A stretch of DNA of 64,000 bases from Pseudoalteromonas phenolica (GCF_005876835.1 NZ_PPSW01000007.1:432171-496170), one strand, 5' to 3'. Shown: positions 42,181 through 51,486, counted from the stretch's first letter. Notes: generated from the sequence alone by a model not told the origin. Numbers and translations are program-made.

Positions 42181-43545
42181 CTAGTTATAACGACCAGCTA
42201 AATACTCGAAGGTAGCACGTAAACCTAAGCCTTCACCACCTACTGGGCGACCCGGTAATGATCTGATGTTATAAGCCATCACGTCGAAATGCAGCCAAGG
42301 CGTAGTTGCTGGCTCAACAAACTCTTTAAGATATAACGCTGCAGTAATTGACCCACCAAATGGCGTTGAACCACAGTTGGCAATGTCTGCAACATCACTC
42401 TTAAACAAAGCTTTATATTGGTCGAAAAGAGGAAGCTGCCAAACTGGATCTTGGTTTTGTAAACCTTTAGCCATGATGTCACTTGCAATTGCTTGGTCAG
42501 TCGAATAAAAACCTGGAAGTTCTGTACCTAATGCAATGCGACAAGCGCCTGTTAAAGTTGCAAAGTCGATAAGTAAATCAGGGTTTTCAGTTTGTGCTTC
42601 AGCTAATGCATCACATAATACTAGGCGACCTTCAGCATCGGTGTTATCAATCTCAACCGTGATGCCTTTTCTTGTTTTAATAACATCGCCAGGTCTAAAA
42701 GCATTTCGAGACACTGCATTTTCAACAGCAGGAACAAGCACACGAAGTCTAACAGGTAGATTTGCAGCCATGATCATTTGCGCAAGACCGATAACATGAG
42801 CAGCCCCGCCCATATCCTTCTTCATATTACGCATACCTGCGGCAGGTTTTAAATCTAAACCACCAGAGTCAAAACAGACACCTTTACCAACAAGTGTTAG
42901 TTTAGGTGAATCCTCGTCACCCCATACTAAATCGAGTAATCTTGGTTTGTTGTCACTTGCACGACCCACCATGTGAATTGTTGGGTAATTTTGCTCTAAT
43001 AATTCGTCACCAATAATTTGGCTAAACTGACCATCAAAGCGAGCTGCTAATTCTTCCATGGTTTCAGCTAGGTGCTGAGGCATCATGTCAGCTGCTGGCA
43101 TGTTAACCAAGTCACGAACCAAATAAATGGCCTCAGCTTGCTGGTTTACTTTATTAAAGATTTCTTCATCTGCAATCGCGATTTTAGATTCAATAGCAGG
43201 TAAAGACTTATAGACGGCAAATTGATAAGCACCTAATACAAAACTAAGCACATAACCTAACAAGGAGTCATCGTTAACATCAAGCTTGTACTGACCCTTA
43301 GGTAATTGTTTTGCTAAATCACCGGCATTCCACATATCAGTTACATCCGTAACAGTAACAACAACGAATTCAAGTCCAGTTGCGTTTTGTTTAGGCACCA
43401 CAATTATGTTGCTATTAGCAGAGCGCGTTGCATCAACATAACTTTTTACAAAGCTTTCTTGCGATGAAAGCCAAGTATCAAAATTTGACTTTTCAATAAA
43501 TTTAATCGGTGTACCTGTATCGGCATGAATGATTGGAAGTTGCAT
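42181..43545 (-). CDS. M17 leucyl aminopeptidase family protein (PepB-like)
   Basis: A 454-residue two-metal aminopeptidase removing N-terminal residues from peptides in the cytosol. Active-site blocks: VGKGVCFDSGGLDLKPAAGM (Lys and Asp ligands, about 219-238), MKKDMGGAAHVIGLA, and DNTDAEGRLVLCDAL (the NTDAEGRL signature with catalytic Arg). The N-terminal domain is divergent, as usual. It is shorter than PepA (about 500) and has a GFYST segment near the substrate pocket. It is convergent with pepD; both act on small peptides, so this is a peptide-turnover neighbourhood. Confidence 0.9.
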   Translation of the reverse strand: MQLPIIHADTGTPIKFIEKSNFDTWLSSQESFVKSYVDATRSANSNIIVVPKQNATGLEFVVVTVTDVTDMWNAGDLAKQLPKGQYKLDVNDDSLLGYVLSFVLGAYQFAVYKSLPAIESKIAIADEEIFNKVNQQAEAIYLVRDLVNMPAADMMPQHLAETMEELAARFDGQFSQIIGDELLEQNYPTIHMVGRASDNKPRLLDLVWGDEDSPKLTLVGKGVCFDSGGLDLKPAAGMRNMKKDMGGAAHVIGLAQMIMAANLPVRLRVLVPAVENAVSRNAFRPGDVIKTRKGITVEIDNTDAEGRLVLCDALAEAQTENPDLLIDFATLTGACRIALGTELPGFYSTDQAIASDIMAKGLQNQDPVWQLPLFDQYKALFKSDVADIANCGSTPFGGSITAALYLKEFVEPATTPWLHFDVMAYNIRSLPGRPVGGEGLGLRATFEYLAGRYN

Positions 43546-43604
43546 ATTATTCTCTGTGTTTTTGCGTCTATTTAGAGAATAACAATTTAGCGTAAAGAGA
43601 TCAC

Positions 43605-43979
43605 TTATTTACGTGATTTAGAAGACTTGTTAGATAATGAAAATGAGCTTGGTAACACATCAACACCAACCCATTGGCCTAACTTTACAATTAGAGGGAT
43701 TGTAATAGGTGCAAAAGGAAGTACAGCAAACACGCCTAAACCTAAGCCTTTTAAAATATCAACAAGTTGTTCATTGGCGACTTTCAATTCAGATTTTTGC
43801 GCATCACCAAAGCTGTAACGCTTGTAAATATCGAGCATTTCTTTGGTTTCTTGCTTTTCTTGTGCAAGTGCGATTTTCAAAGCTAGCATGGAGCGTCTGA
43901 GCCTAACCTGCTGCCGTCTCTTGCTGATCCTGGCGACCCTAATGGGAGCTTTGTGTACAACTTTAATTAGGCGCATCAT
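43605..43979 (-). CDS. LETM1-like small membrane protein
   Basis: A 124-residue protein with a basic N-terminal half (RVARISKRRQQVRLRRSML), an acidic/amphipathic helix, and one hydrophobic segment: LKGLGLGVFAVLPFAPITIP followed by LIVKLGQWVGVDVLPSSF. That segment resembles the conserved 'L-P-F-x-x-x-x-P-x-x-x-L-G-x-x-x-G-x-x-x-L-P-S-x-F' of LETM1 proteins. In bacteria such short LETM1-like proteins have no assigned role. The Ser/Lys tail is low complexity. It lies 59 bp upstream of the M17 gene on the same strand, possibly co-transcribed. Confidence 0.6.
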   Translation of the reverse strand: MMRLIKVVHKAPIRVARISKRRQQVRLRRSMLALKIALAQEKQETKEMLDIYKRYSFGDAQKSELKVANEQLVDILKGLGLGVFAVLPFAPITIPLIVKLGQWVGVDVLPSSFSLSNKSSKSRK

Positions 43980-44062
43980 TCACCATAATATATTAATCAC
44001 TCTGATAGTTTAGCAAAACTTGATAAACTCTTACCAAGTATTTAAACATTCTCTCACTACTT

Positions 44063-44224
44063 ATGTTAAAAAACTCAGAAACACAACAGCCAACAACAGA
44101 ACCACAGAAACCCAAGCCTGATGAATGCTGCGGCGGGGGCAGTTGCTGCCCATGCGTTTGGGATACCTACAGAGCACAAAGAAAAGCATGGTTAGAGGTT
44201 AACGAAAAACTTAACAAGACATAA
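44063..44224 (+). CDS. Oxidoreductase-like (PF09791-type) Cys-rich small protein
   Basis: A 53-residue ORF starting MLKNSETQQP. Its centre reads KPDECCGGGSCCPCVWDTYR, then AQRKAW. The 'P-x-x-C-C-G-x-x-C-x-x-C-V-W-D-x-Y' pattern is that of the Oxidored-like N-terminal domain, found alone in many bacteria and in eukaryotic oxidoreductase-like proteins. The five cysteines suggest a metal or redox site. Function is unknown. It is divergent from the LETM1-like gene (83 bp between starts) and precedes the TonB receptor on the same strand. Confidence 0.75.
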   Translation: MLKNSETQQPTTEPQKPKPDECCGGGSCCPCVWDTYRAQRKAWLEVNEKLNKT

Positions 44225-44502
44225 ATTAGACCAAAGCATAAACTTTAGTAGGAATGTACATGCATTCCTCTCCTTCCCTATTTTAGAAAATTATTTCATA
44301 CTTAACAAAAAGTTACGTTTTCAATTTGCGCTTTCCCATTGCCATGTCTACTTTTAACTTTAATGCAAATTTTATTTGCATTATGTGTTAACTAAATGTA
44401 TCAATAATTAACAGGTTAAATTTGCTTATTGCAAAAAAGCTTATCGTGCTTGTTAAAAATTTATAAGAAACCTTAATGACAACATTAATCTGGGGAAACA
44501 GG
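44225..44502. other. 278-bp promoter region of the TonB receptor gene
   Basis: AT-rich region with a perfect palindrome (44362-44382) described separately. No ORF and no clear terminator of the upstream small gene. Confidence 0.5.
44362..44382. promoter_or_regulatory. Perfect palindrome, candidate Fur-type operator of the TonB receptor
   Basis: Arms AATGCAAAT and ATTTGCATT separated by TTT, about 120 bp upstream of the chosen receptor start. The ATTTGCATT half-site also occurs next to the Fur-like box at 33497-33518. The spacing (7-3-7 for the TGCAAAT arms) differs from the standard 7-1-7, so another regulator is possible. Confidence 0.45.
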
Positions 44503-47130
44503 ATGAAGTTAAAATTATCAAACGTAAGCCGTGCAATCACTTACGCACTTGCATCTACCGCTTCGGTAGGCTTGTTAAGCGCGACAGCCTATGCCGATGA
44601 AAGTGGCGATGGTGCTGAAAAGAATATTGAAAAAATCGCAGTTGTAGGTTCACGTTCTGCGCCAAGATCTGTTGATGATTCACCAGTGCCAATTGATATT
44701 ATTGGAGGTGATGAGCTAGATAAAAACGCATCAACTGATATGTTAGACATGCTACAGGCATCTATTCCATCATTTAACGTTAGACAGCAGCCTATCTCTG
44801 ATGCGGCTTCATTTATCAGACCTGTAAACTTACGTGGTCTATCATCAGACTCTACACTTATTCTATTAAACGGTAAAAGAAGGCACAGAGCTTCTGTTAT
44901 CGCGTTCCAAGGTGGTGGCGTTAACGATGGTGCTCAAGGTCCAGATATATCAGTTATTCCTTCTGTTGCACTAAAGCAGGTTGAAGTTTTACGTGACGGT
45001 GCAGCAGCTCAATATGGTTCTGATGCCATTGCAGGTGTAATGAACTTTGTATTAAAAGACAGTTCCGAAGGTGGCTCAATCTCTGTTCGTCATGGCGAGT
45101 ATTTTGAAGGTGATGGTACTCAGTTTGTTGTTGATGGTAACCTTGGTCTTCCTTTTACTGATGACGGCTTTGCTAACTTATCTTTCCAATACAAATCTGC
45201 AGATCCTACAAGTCGATCAGTTCAACGCCCAGACGCCGCAGCTTTGATTGCAGCAGGTAATACTCATGTTAATGACCCTGCTCAAGTTTGGGGTAACCCT
45301 GAAATTGAGGACGATATTACTTTATTCGGTAATGTTGGCCTAGATCTAGGTAACGATAAAGAGTTTTATATGTTTGGTAACTATTCTGATCGAATAGCTA
45401 CTGGTGGTTATTATTACCGTAACCCTCAAAACAGAGGTGGAGTATTTACTGGTACTGATGCCGATGGAAATGACATACACTTAGTTGGTGATATGGATGG
45501 ACTCAATAATGGTATTGAATGCCCTAGTATTCCTAAACTACCAAACACAACTAATATTTTAGACAACGAGACATATAAGCTAATTGCAGATCCAAACACT
45601 GCAGTGGGTAAAAACTGTTGGGCATTCAATGAATTGTTCCCTGGAGGTTACACTCCACAATTTACTGGTGAAATCAACGACACGTCATTAACAATGGGTA
45701 CTCGTGGAGATATTACTGAAGGTTTCTTAGAAGGTGCTTTTATTGATATCAGCGGCTCATATGGCCGAAACAAATCAACTTATACACTTGTTAATACTGT
45801 TAACCCTTCTATGGGTTCATTGAATGCTGACCAGCCAAACAATGCATTTGAAGCAGGCTCTTATATTCAACTTGAAAAATCTTTCAACATTGATTTAACC
45901 AAAGGCTTTGATGTTGGTTTAGACGACGACCTAAACTTTGCAACGGGTATTGAATGGAGACAAGAGTCATTCGAAATAATTTCTGGTGAGCAAGCCTCTT
46001 GGGAGCAGGGTCCATTGGCATCACAAGGCTTCAGTGTTGGTTCTCATGGTTTTGCTGGTTTCTCACCAGAATCACAAGGGATCAATAAGCGTCAAAGTTT
46101 CTCAGCTTATGCTGATGCAGAAACTTACTTTACTGAAGACTTGTTGCTTGGAGCTGCATTACGCTATGAAGATTTCTCTTCATTCGGAAGTACAACAAAC
46201 TATAAAGTAACTGCACAATATCAACTTACTGATGATCTATCCATCCGTGGTTCTCATAGTACTGGTTTTAGAGCACCTACAGTAGGTCAAGCTAATGTTG
46301 TAAATACTCAGACATCTTTGGTAAATGGTGAATTGATTCAATCAGCTACATATCCACCAACTCACCCTGTCTCGGCTGAACTTGGTGGTAAAGAGTTAGA
46401 TCCAGAAGAATCAACTAGCTATGCTGTCGGTCTTGTATACAAAACCGGTGAGTTCTTCATGACTATCGATGCATACAATATTGAAGTTACTGACCGTATT
46501 GCACAAACAGATAAAGTATTTATCACACAAGCTAACGTTGATAACCTTCAAGGTAAATACCCTAGTCCAGAATTGCTTCTTGGTGGCTCTGTTACATTTT
46601 TTGCTAATGACTTCGATACCACAACCCAAGGTGTTGACGTTGTCATGAATTATGGCATGGATATGTTTGATGGCTACAGCAAAATTAGCTTGGCTTATAA
46701 CTACAACACAACAAAAGTTGATGACCCAGGTCAGTTCACTTCAGCGTTCAAAGTACGCCGCTTGGAAGAAGGCATCCCTGAGCACCGTGCAACATTAACC
46801 TTCGCACAAAATTGGGAAGATGTAAGCATGTTCTTACGAGCTAACTACTTTGGTGAGTGGTTTGCTACACACGCGGATGAGCCAGATGTAGATAGCTCTT
46901 ACGGTTGGTCTGAAACAGTTGGTTCATCTTTCACATTAGATGCTGAAGTAACATATTACTTTAACGAACAGTGGACTATGTCAGTTGGAGCAAACAACAT
47001 ATTAGACACTGAGGCTCAAGAGCTGCAAAAAGATGGTGCATATTCAATTGTTAGCGGTAAATACTACGAGAGTGGTCCATTTGACTACAACGGCGGTTTT
47101 TATTACGTAAAAGCTACTTATAAATTCTAG
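44503..47130 (+). CDS. TonB-dependent receptor paired with a TPR-sulfotransferase gene
   Basis: An outer-membrane receptor of about 875 residues. The ATG at 44503 (MKLKLSNVSRAITYALAST) starts a clean signal peptide ending TAYA; an upstream in-frame start at 44476 adds nine residues. TonB box NIEKIAVVGSR; plug SPVPIDIIGGDELDKN, LRGLSSDSTLILLNGKRRHR, VEVLRDGAAAQYGSDAIAGV; barrel ends GGFYYVKATYKF. The plug motif with 'K-R-R-H-x-x' and 'D-G-A-A-A-Q-Y-G-S-D-A-I-A-G-V' is that of a large alteromonad/xanthomonad receptor group of mostly unknown ligand. A palindrome upstream suggests regulation. A terminator follows, then the sulfotransferase gene 93 bp later. Confidence 0.92.
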   Translation: MKLKLSNVSRAITYALASTASVGLLSATAYADESGDGAEKNIEKIAVVGSRSAPRSVDDSPVPIDIIGGDELDKNASTDMLDMLQASIPSFNVRQQPISDAASFIRPVNLRGLSSDSTLILLNGKRRHRASVIAFQGGGVNDGAQGPDISVIPSVALKQVEVLRDGAAAQYGSDAIAGVMNFVLKDSSEGGSISVRHGEYFEGDGTQFVVDGNLGLPFTDDGFANLSFQYKSADPTSRSVQRPDAAALIAAGNTHVNDPAQVWGNPEIEDDITLFGNVGLDLGNDKEFYMFGNYSDRIATGGYYYRNPQNRGGVFTGTDADGNDIHLVGDMDGLNNGIECPSIPKLPNTTNILDNETYKLIADPNTAVGKNCWAFNELFPGGYTPQFTGEINDTSLTMGTRGDITEGFLEGAFIDISGSYGRNKSTYTLVNTVNPSMGSLNADQPNNAFEAGSYIQLEKSFNIDLTKGFDVGLDDDLNFATGIEWRQESFEIISGEQASWEQGPLASQGFSVGSHGFAGFSPESQGINKRQSFSAYADAETYFTEDLLLGAALRYEDFSSFGSTTNYKVTAQYQLTDDLSIRGSHSTGFRAPTVGQANVVNTQTSLVNGELIQSATYPPTHPVSAELGGKELDPEESTSYAVGLVYKTGEFFMTIDAYNIEVTDRIAQTDKVFITQANVDNLQGKYPSPELLLGGSVTFFANDFDTTTQGVDVVMNYGMDMFDGYSKISLAYNYNTTKVDDPGQFTSAFKVRRLEEGIPEHRATLTFAQNWEDVSMFLRANYFGEWFATHADEPDVDSSYGWSETVGSSFTLDAEVTYYFNEQWTMSVGANNILDTEAQELQKDGAYSIVSGKYYESGPFDYNGGFYYVKATYKF

Positions 47131-47149
47131 ATTACTGTAACCCAGCAGC

Positions 47150-47190
47150 AAAAGGCGAAATGGCAATAGCTATTTCGCCTTTTTATTTTT
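47150..47190 (+). terminator. Intrinsic terminator after the TonB receptor gene
   Basis: Stem AAAAGGCGAAAT / ATTTCGCCTTTT around a 10-base loop, followed by TATTTTTAT. Confidence 0.82.
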
Positions 47191-47223
47191 ATGATTAGTG
47201 CAAAGCAATAACTCAAAACAACA

Positions 47224-48681
47224 ATGCTATTACTTAAAAGAGCCAACGAATTATTAGAACAAGGGAAACTCAGAGAAGCTGAGTTTATGTTTAAAGCAGT
47301 ATTAAAGGAAAATAATAAAATTGGTCCCGCATTATTTGGTCTTGGCCGAATTTGTATGCGCTTAGAAGATTACGACAGCGCCATTTATTATTTAAAACGT
47401 GCCTGTGAGCACTTACCTAAAATGCTCGAGCCCCTTTTTGCACTCGCTGATGCATTTATGGCTGTAGGATCTTCTGTTGATGCTAAAACTGTACTCGAGT
47501 ACACCTTAAGCGTTGCAAGACACAATGCACAAGCACATTATCAATTAGGATTATTCTATTTAGACCACGGTTTTATTGAAAATGCAGAGCGTACCTTTGA
47601 AGCTGGCTTAGCGTGCCCGCCCAGTGCGGTTACCGCTTTCATGTTACATGAACTTTCTCAGATTTCAGCCACGAGTAAATTAGAAGCGCATATTGAGAAA
47701 CTCCACTCATTGTTAACTGAATACGATAACAAGCGCTTAAAAATCGTTGTTTATTATTCCTTAGCAAGATGTAATCACAGATTACAAGATCACACTCAAG
47801 CATTTGATTATTTTGGACTTGCTAACGAACTGCAGCTAAGTCTATGTGAGTTTAAAACTGCCGATATGAGGCCTTTCTTTGATGAACTAAAAGAACAATG
47901 TTCAGAAGAATTCTTTAGCCAACCCAATGATAAAGTGAAGGCCACATTCACGCCTACTTTTATAGTTGGACTGCCAAGAACAGGTTCTACATTGCTAGAA
48001 CAAATGCTTGTTCAGCATAGTAACATTGGCAGCATGGGAGAAAGCACAGTCATAAGCGACAAAATTGTACCTTACTTACAGATGCGTAATGAAGCACCTT
48101 TTCCTCAATGTCTTCATACATTGACCACATCTATGCTTGACCATTGTCGCAGCTTGTATGTAGATGAAATTAAAAAGCATCGGGTTGGTGAAGAAGTTGT
48201 CATTAATAAATTACCAGCCAACTTTCAAAATATAGGACTCATTCAAAAGATATTTCCTGATGCTCGGATCATCCATTTGACCCGTTCGTTTAATGCCAAT
48301 GCTTGGTCTGTTTATAGTAATCATTTCGCTGAAAACGAACCCTACTTTTGCTCATTAACCGAATATAAGCAGTATGCTGATTTTCAAGAAGAAATGATGG
48401 CACATTTTAAACATTGCCTTCCTAGAAACATTTACACCCTCAGTTATGAAGATTTATTAGATGAGACCCCAAAAGAGCTGAATAAATTACTTAATTTCTT
48501 GTATCAAAAGTTTGAGCCTGAATGCTTGGAGTTTTATAAATCGAAGCGTCCAGTATCGACACTTAGCAAAGCTCAAGTTAGAAGTCCTTTAAATCAAGGC
48601 CCAAGATCAAACTGGCAGGTTTATGAAAAACAAATGCTGACTATACTCGATGCTGAGCAAACCAATCTAACAACTCCTTAA
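47224..48681 (+). CDS. TPR-containing sulfotransferase-family protein
   Basis: A 485-residue protein: N-terminal TPR array (about 1-230; ELLEQGKLREAEFMFKAVLK, GPALFGLGRICMRLEDYDSA, AHYQLGLFYLDHGFIENAER) and a C-terminal PAPS-dependent sulfotransferase domain (about 240-480). The 5'-phosphosulfate loop is FIVGLPRTGSTLLEQML (about 243-260), and the 3'-phosphate region IIHLTRSFNANAWSVYSNHF has the expected Arg and Ser. Such TPR-sulfotransferases are regularly found next to TonB receptors in alteromonads (recalled). Substrate is unknown. Its last 41 bp overlap the convergent hydrolase gene. Confidence 0.88.
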   Translation: MLLLKRANELLEQGKLREAEFMFKAVLKENNKIGPALFGLGRICMRLEDYDSAIYYLKRACEHLPKMLEPLFALADAFMAVGSSVDAKTVLEYTLSVARHNAQAHYQLGLFYLDHGFIENAERTFEAGLACPPSAVTAFMLHELSQISATSKLEAHIEKLHSLLTEYDNKRLKIVVYYSLARCNHRLQDHTQAFDYFGLANELQLSLCEFKTADMRPFFDELKEQCSEEFFSQPNDKVKATFTPTFIVGLPRTGSTLLEQMLVQHSNIGSMGESTVISDKIVPYLQMRNEAPFPQCLHTLTTSMLDHCRSLYVDEIKKHRVGEEVVINKLPANFQNIGLIQKIFPDARIIHLTRSFNANAWSVYSNHFAENEPYFCSLTEYKQYADFQEEMMAHFKHCLPRNIYTLSYEDLLDETPKELNKLLNFLYQKFEPECLEFYKSKRPVSTLSKAQVRSPLNQGPRSNWQVYEKQMLTILDAEQTNLTTP

Positions 48682-49543
48682 ACTGATCGCTGTGAGCATG
48701 CGGACTTGTTAGCATATTAATATGGTCATAATCAATTTTATGACCATATTTTTTTCCATATATTCTCAAGTCTTGTATGCCTTTCCCTGACTCTTCAATA
48801 AAAGCCTGAATATCAATTGGCTGTGCAAGCGCTTTATCCTTTGTACCTGCGACATGTAAAATAGGTGGTAACGCTATATTTTCTATTGCACTTGCGTAAT
48901 CAAAACCATCATCACTGTCTATCCAAGGCTTCTTTTTCGCCCACTGCATGCTTTGATAATGTGACTTAACAGTCTCGTTATCACTGCCCCATTTCAATTT
49001 GCGCGCATCTAAATAACCTTTGCGTTTACTCAATAGCGGCGCCAATGTGTACCAAATTAAATTGGCTTGTAAGAGCTTGCTTGGGTGGTTGTTAAATAAA
49101 CTTCTTTTTGTTCCAAAGTAGCCACATGCTGAGACATACTCTTTATGCTCAGGATAACGCGCTAAATAACTATTCAGTAAAACTCCTCCCCAAGAGTGCG
49201 CAACCCAAAACTTCGGAAAGTGACCTGTTTGCGCTTTAATAAAATTGAGCATAGTGGGAATATCTTCAAGGATGGCTTCTGTTTGGCCGTATTGAGAGGA
49301 AGAAGATATTTTAGGCAGACTTTGTCCACGACCACGTAAATCAGCGACAAAACATTGATAACCTTGCGCCGCTAAAAATGGCGCTAAGCCCTTATTTGAC
49401 TCTGTGTAGAAAATCTTGCCATTTTCGACAGCACCATGCAGAAAAAAAACAGCATCCCCTTTATTTTCAGGATCATAAATGTGTCTCAGATGAAGAACTT
49501 GCTCATTTTCAAAGGGAATAAAGTGTGAATTTTGCGTGATCAT
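48641..49543 (-). CDS. Alpha/beta hydrolase
   Basis: A 300-residue serine hydrolase of the alpha/beta fold. Oxyanion region VFFLHGAVENGKIFYTE, FVADLRGRGQS, nucleophile elbow VAHSWGGVLLNSYL (Ser about 116), a helical cap (about 140-210), acid candidate in AGTKDKALAQ, and catalytic His near GHKIDYDHINML. Substrate cannot be deduced; there is no signal peptide. It overlaps the sulfotransferase gene by 41 bp at the 3' ends and is divergent from rlmF (124 bp). Confidence 0.88.
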   Translation of the reverse strand: MITQNSHFIPFENEQVLHLRHIYDPENKGDAVFFLHGAVENGKIFYTESNKGLAPFLAAQGYQCFVADLRGRGQSLPKISSSSQYGQTEAILEDIPTMLNFIKAQTGHFPKFWVAHSWGGVLLNSYLARYPEHKEYVSACGYFGTKRSLFNNHPSKLLQANLIWYTLAPLLSKRKGYLDARKLKWGSDNETVKSHYQSMQWAKKKPWIDSDDGFDYASAIENIALPPILHVAGTKDKALAQPIDIQAFIEESGKGIQDLRIYGKKYGHKIDYDHINMLTSPHAHSDQFKELLDWFAQHRV

Positions 49544-49632
49544 GATTTAAGTCTTTTTAACTCATCCTACCAGTTACTGTATTTGATAGCAATTGTCATT
49601 TCAACACTATTTAAGCTATTTTAAGAACTCGG

Positions 49633-49638
49633 TATAAT
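49633..49638 (+). promoter_or_regulatory. Candidate -10 element of rlmF
   Basis: TATAAT, 29 bp before the rlmF ATG. The sequence 17 bp further upstream (TTTAAG) is a poor -35. Confidence 0.4.
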
Positions 49639-49667
49639 CCACACTTAAATTCAATAAAAGTAATGAT

Positions 49668-50564
49668 ATGCACCCAAGAAACGCGCACAAACAAGGCTAT
49701 GACTTCGATAAGCTCATCAATGTAACGCCTTCATTGAAAAAATTCCTTATTAGAACACCGGCAGGCAAAAAGAGCATAGACTTTAGTAATGCGGATGCTG
49801 TCAAATGCTTAAATCAAGCGCTACTTAAACATCATTACAAACTCAATTACTGGAACATATCCGAAGAGTTTTTATGTCCGCCAGTTCCTGGGAGAGCCGA
49901 TTATATTCATGCGTTGGCAGATCTACTAAAAAACGATAACCAAAATAAAATAGTTAACAATGTTAGAGCACTTGATGTCGGCACAGGTGCGAACTTGATA
50001 TATCCTATTCTAGGAGAAAAGATATATAGATGGTCATTCACAGCATCGGATATAAACCCAAAAGCATTGGAAAATGCAGAGGATATTCGGGATAAGAATA
50101 ATTTAACTACCAAGCTTGTTTTGCAAAAAGACAATGAAAAATATTTCCATGGGGTTCTTGAACAAGATCAAACATTGCATGTGACGATGTGCAACCCCCC
50201 TTTCCATGACAGTGAACATTCTGCAAATAAAGCCACACAAGAAAAATGGCAGAAGTTAGGTAAAAAACCTAAAAATACACTTAACTTCGGCGGGCATTCA
50301 CCTGAGCTTTGGTGTAAAGGTGGTGAGGTGTTGTTCATCAGAAAAATGATCAAGGAGAGTAAGCATTATGCCAAGCAATGTGTATGGTTTACTTCTTTGG
50401 TATCTAAAAAAGACTCACTAAGTAGTTTAAAGCTTGCTCTTAAGAAAATTGGTGCTGTTGAAGTGAAGGTTGTAAGAATGACTCAAGGTCAAAAAACAAG
50501 CCGTTTTATCGCTTGGAGCTTTCAAACTCACTCCGAGCGACAAGCAATTTACAATACTAAATAA
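49668..50564 (+). CDS. rlmF: 23S rRNA (adenine(1618)-N6)-methyltransferase
   Basis: A 298-residue SAM-dependent enzyme methylating A1618 of 23S rRNA. Family blocks: MHPRNAHKQGYDFDKLI, WNISEEFLCPPVPGRADYIH (typical RlmF), SAM motif RALDVGTGANLIYPIL, the N6-adenine signature MCNPPFHDSE (NPPF, about 174-177), and FGGHSPELWCKGGEVLFI. The tail KTSRFIAWSF is conserved. It is convergent with tdk, separated by only 8 bp with no hairpin. Confidence 0.95.
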   Translation: MHPRNAHKQGYDFDKLINVTPSLKKFLIRTPAGKKSIDFSNADAVKCLNQALLKHHYKLNYWNISEEFLCPPVPGRADYIHALADLLKNDNQNKIVNNVRALDVGTGANLIYPILGEKIYRWSFTASDINPKALENAEDIRDKNNLTTKLVLQKDNEKYFHGVLEQDQTLHVTMCNPPFHDSEHSANKATQEKWQKLGKKPKNTLNFGGHSPELWCKGGEVLFIRKMIKESKHYAKQCVWFTSLVSKKDSLSSLKLALKKIGAVEVKVVRMTQGQKTSRFIAWSFQTHSERQAIYNTK

Positions 50565-50572
50565 AGATATAT

Positions 50573-51154
50573 TTATAAAAGAGACAAGGCTTCTTTATAA
50601 TGGGTGCGGCAAACTGAAACATATCTATCGTTGCCGCCGATTTCAACCTGATTACCGTCATGAATTGCATTGCCATGCTCATCCGTTCGTAAAACACGGT
50701 TTGCTTTTCTACCACAATAGCATATGGTTTTAAGCTCAACTAATTTGTCAGCCCAAGCCAATAAGTACTGAGCACCTTCAAATAACTCACCTTTAAAGTC
50801 AGTGCGTAATCCATAACACAATACGGGTATATTCAACTTATCAACAACATCTGTTAAGGCATTAACCTGGGCTTTGCTCAAGAATTGGCATTCATCTACC
50901 AACAAGCAATCTAGCTTATTTTCATCGTTTAACCGCTCAACTAAACTAAACACATCTGTTTCTCTGTCATAGATATGTGCATCTGCTTCGAGGCCAATTC
51001 TAGAAGCCACTTTCCCTACTCCAGCCCTATTGTCTATGGCGGCGGTAAGAATGAGTGGTGTCATACCTCTTTCTCTGTAGTTAAAGGCAGACTGTAAAAG
51101 TGTTGTTGATTTTCCGGCATTCATCGCCGAGTAATAGAAATAAAGCTGAGCCAT
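50573..51154 (-). CDS. tdk: Thymidine kinase
   Basis: Phosphorylates thymidine to dTMP with ATP in pyrimidine salvage. The 193 residues match the type II TK1-like form. P-loop [15 protein letters not shown] (about 6-20), [10 protein letters not shown] (Walker B with catalytic Glu), lid region [20 protein letters not shown], zinc site CYCGRKANR ... CRTHY, and GNDRYVSVC as substrate loop. Complements udp and cdd elsewhere in the window as salvage functions, though not linked. Confidence 0.96.
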   Translation of the reverse strand: MAQLYFYYSAMNAGKSTTLLQSAFNYRERGMTPLILTAAIDNRAGVGKVASRIGLEADAHIYDRETDVFSLVERLNDENKLDCLLVDECQFLSKAQVNALTDVVDKLNIPVLCYGLRTDFKGELFEGAQYLLAWADKLVELKTICYCGRKANRVLRTDEHGNAIHDGNQVEIGGNDRYVSVCRTHYKEALSLL

Positions 51155-51291
51155 AATAGAACACTGAAAATAAATGTGAGAGAAAGTCTACATAAAACTC
51201 GACTTGAATACTACGGAGGAAAGTTTTCTATGGCATCTAAGAACTAAGGGGGTAGCGTCTGAATTCAAAAACGTCAGTATGCCAAGCCAAA

Positions 51292-51486
51292 TTAGGCAAC
51301 TTGCTCTGTTATATCGACAATTTCAATCAGCTTCTGGTTTAGTATTTTCTTTGTACAATTTGTACACTTACCGCATTGCGTACCAACACCAAGTTCTTTA
51401 CTCAAATCACGCATACTTGAAGAACCAGACTCAATCGCCTGTTCAATTTTTGAATCAGTCACACCGTGGCAAATACAGATATACAT
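51292..51486 (-). CDS. bfd: Bacterioferritin-associated ferredoxin
   Basis: A 64-residue [2Fe-2S] protein that reduces heme-bound bacterioferritin to release stored iron. The four cluster cysteines are visible: CICHGVTD (Cys-x-Cys) and GTQCGKCTNC, the Bfd pattern C-x-C ... C-x-x-C. The length is right. bfr is not adjacent. A Fur-like box 80-100 bp upstream (51568-51586) supports iron-repressed expression, as known for bfd in enterobacteria and pseudomonads. The flanking gap to tdk (137 bp) shows no gene. Confidence 0.93.
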   Translation of the reverse strand: MYICICHGVTDSKIEQAIESGSSSMRDLSKELGVGTQCGKCTNCTKKILNQKLIEIVDITEQVA

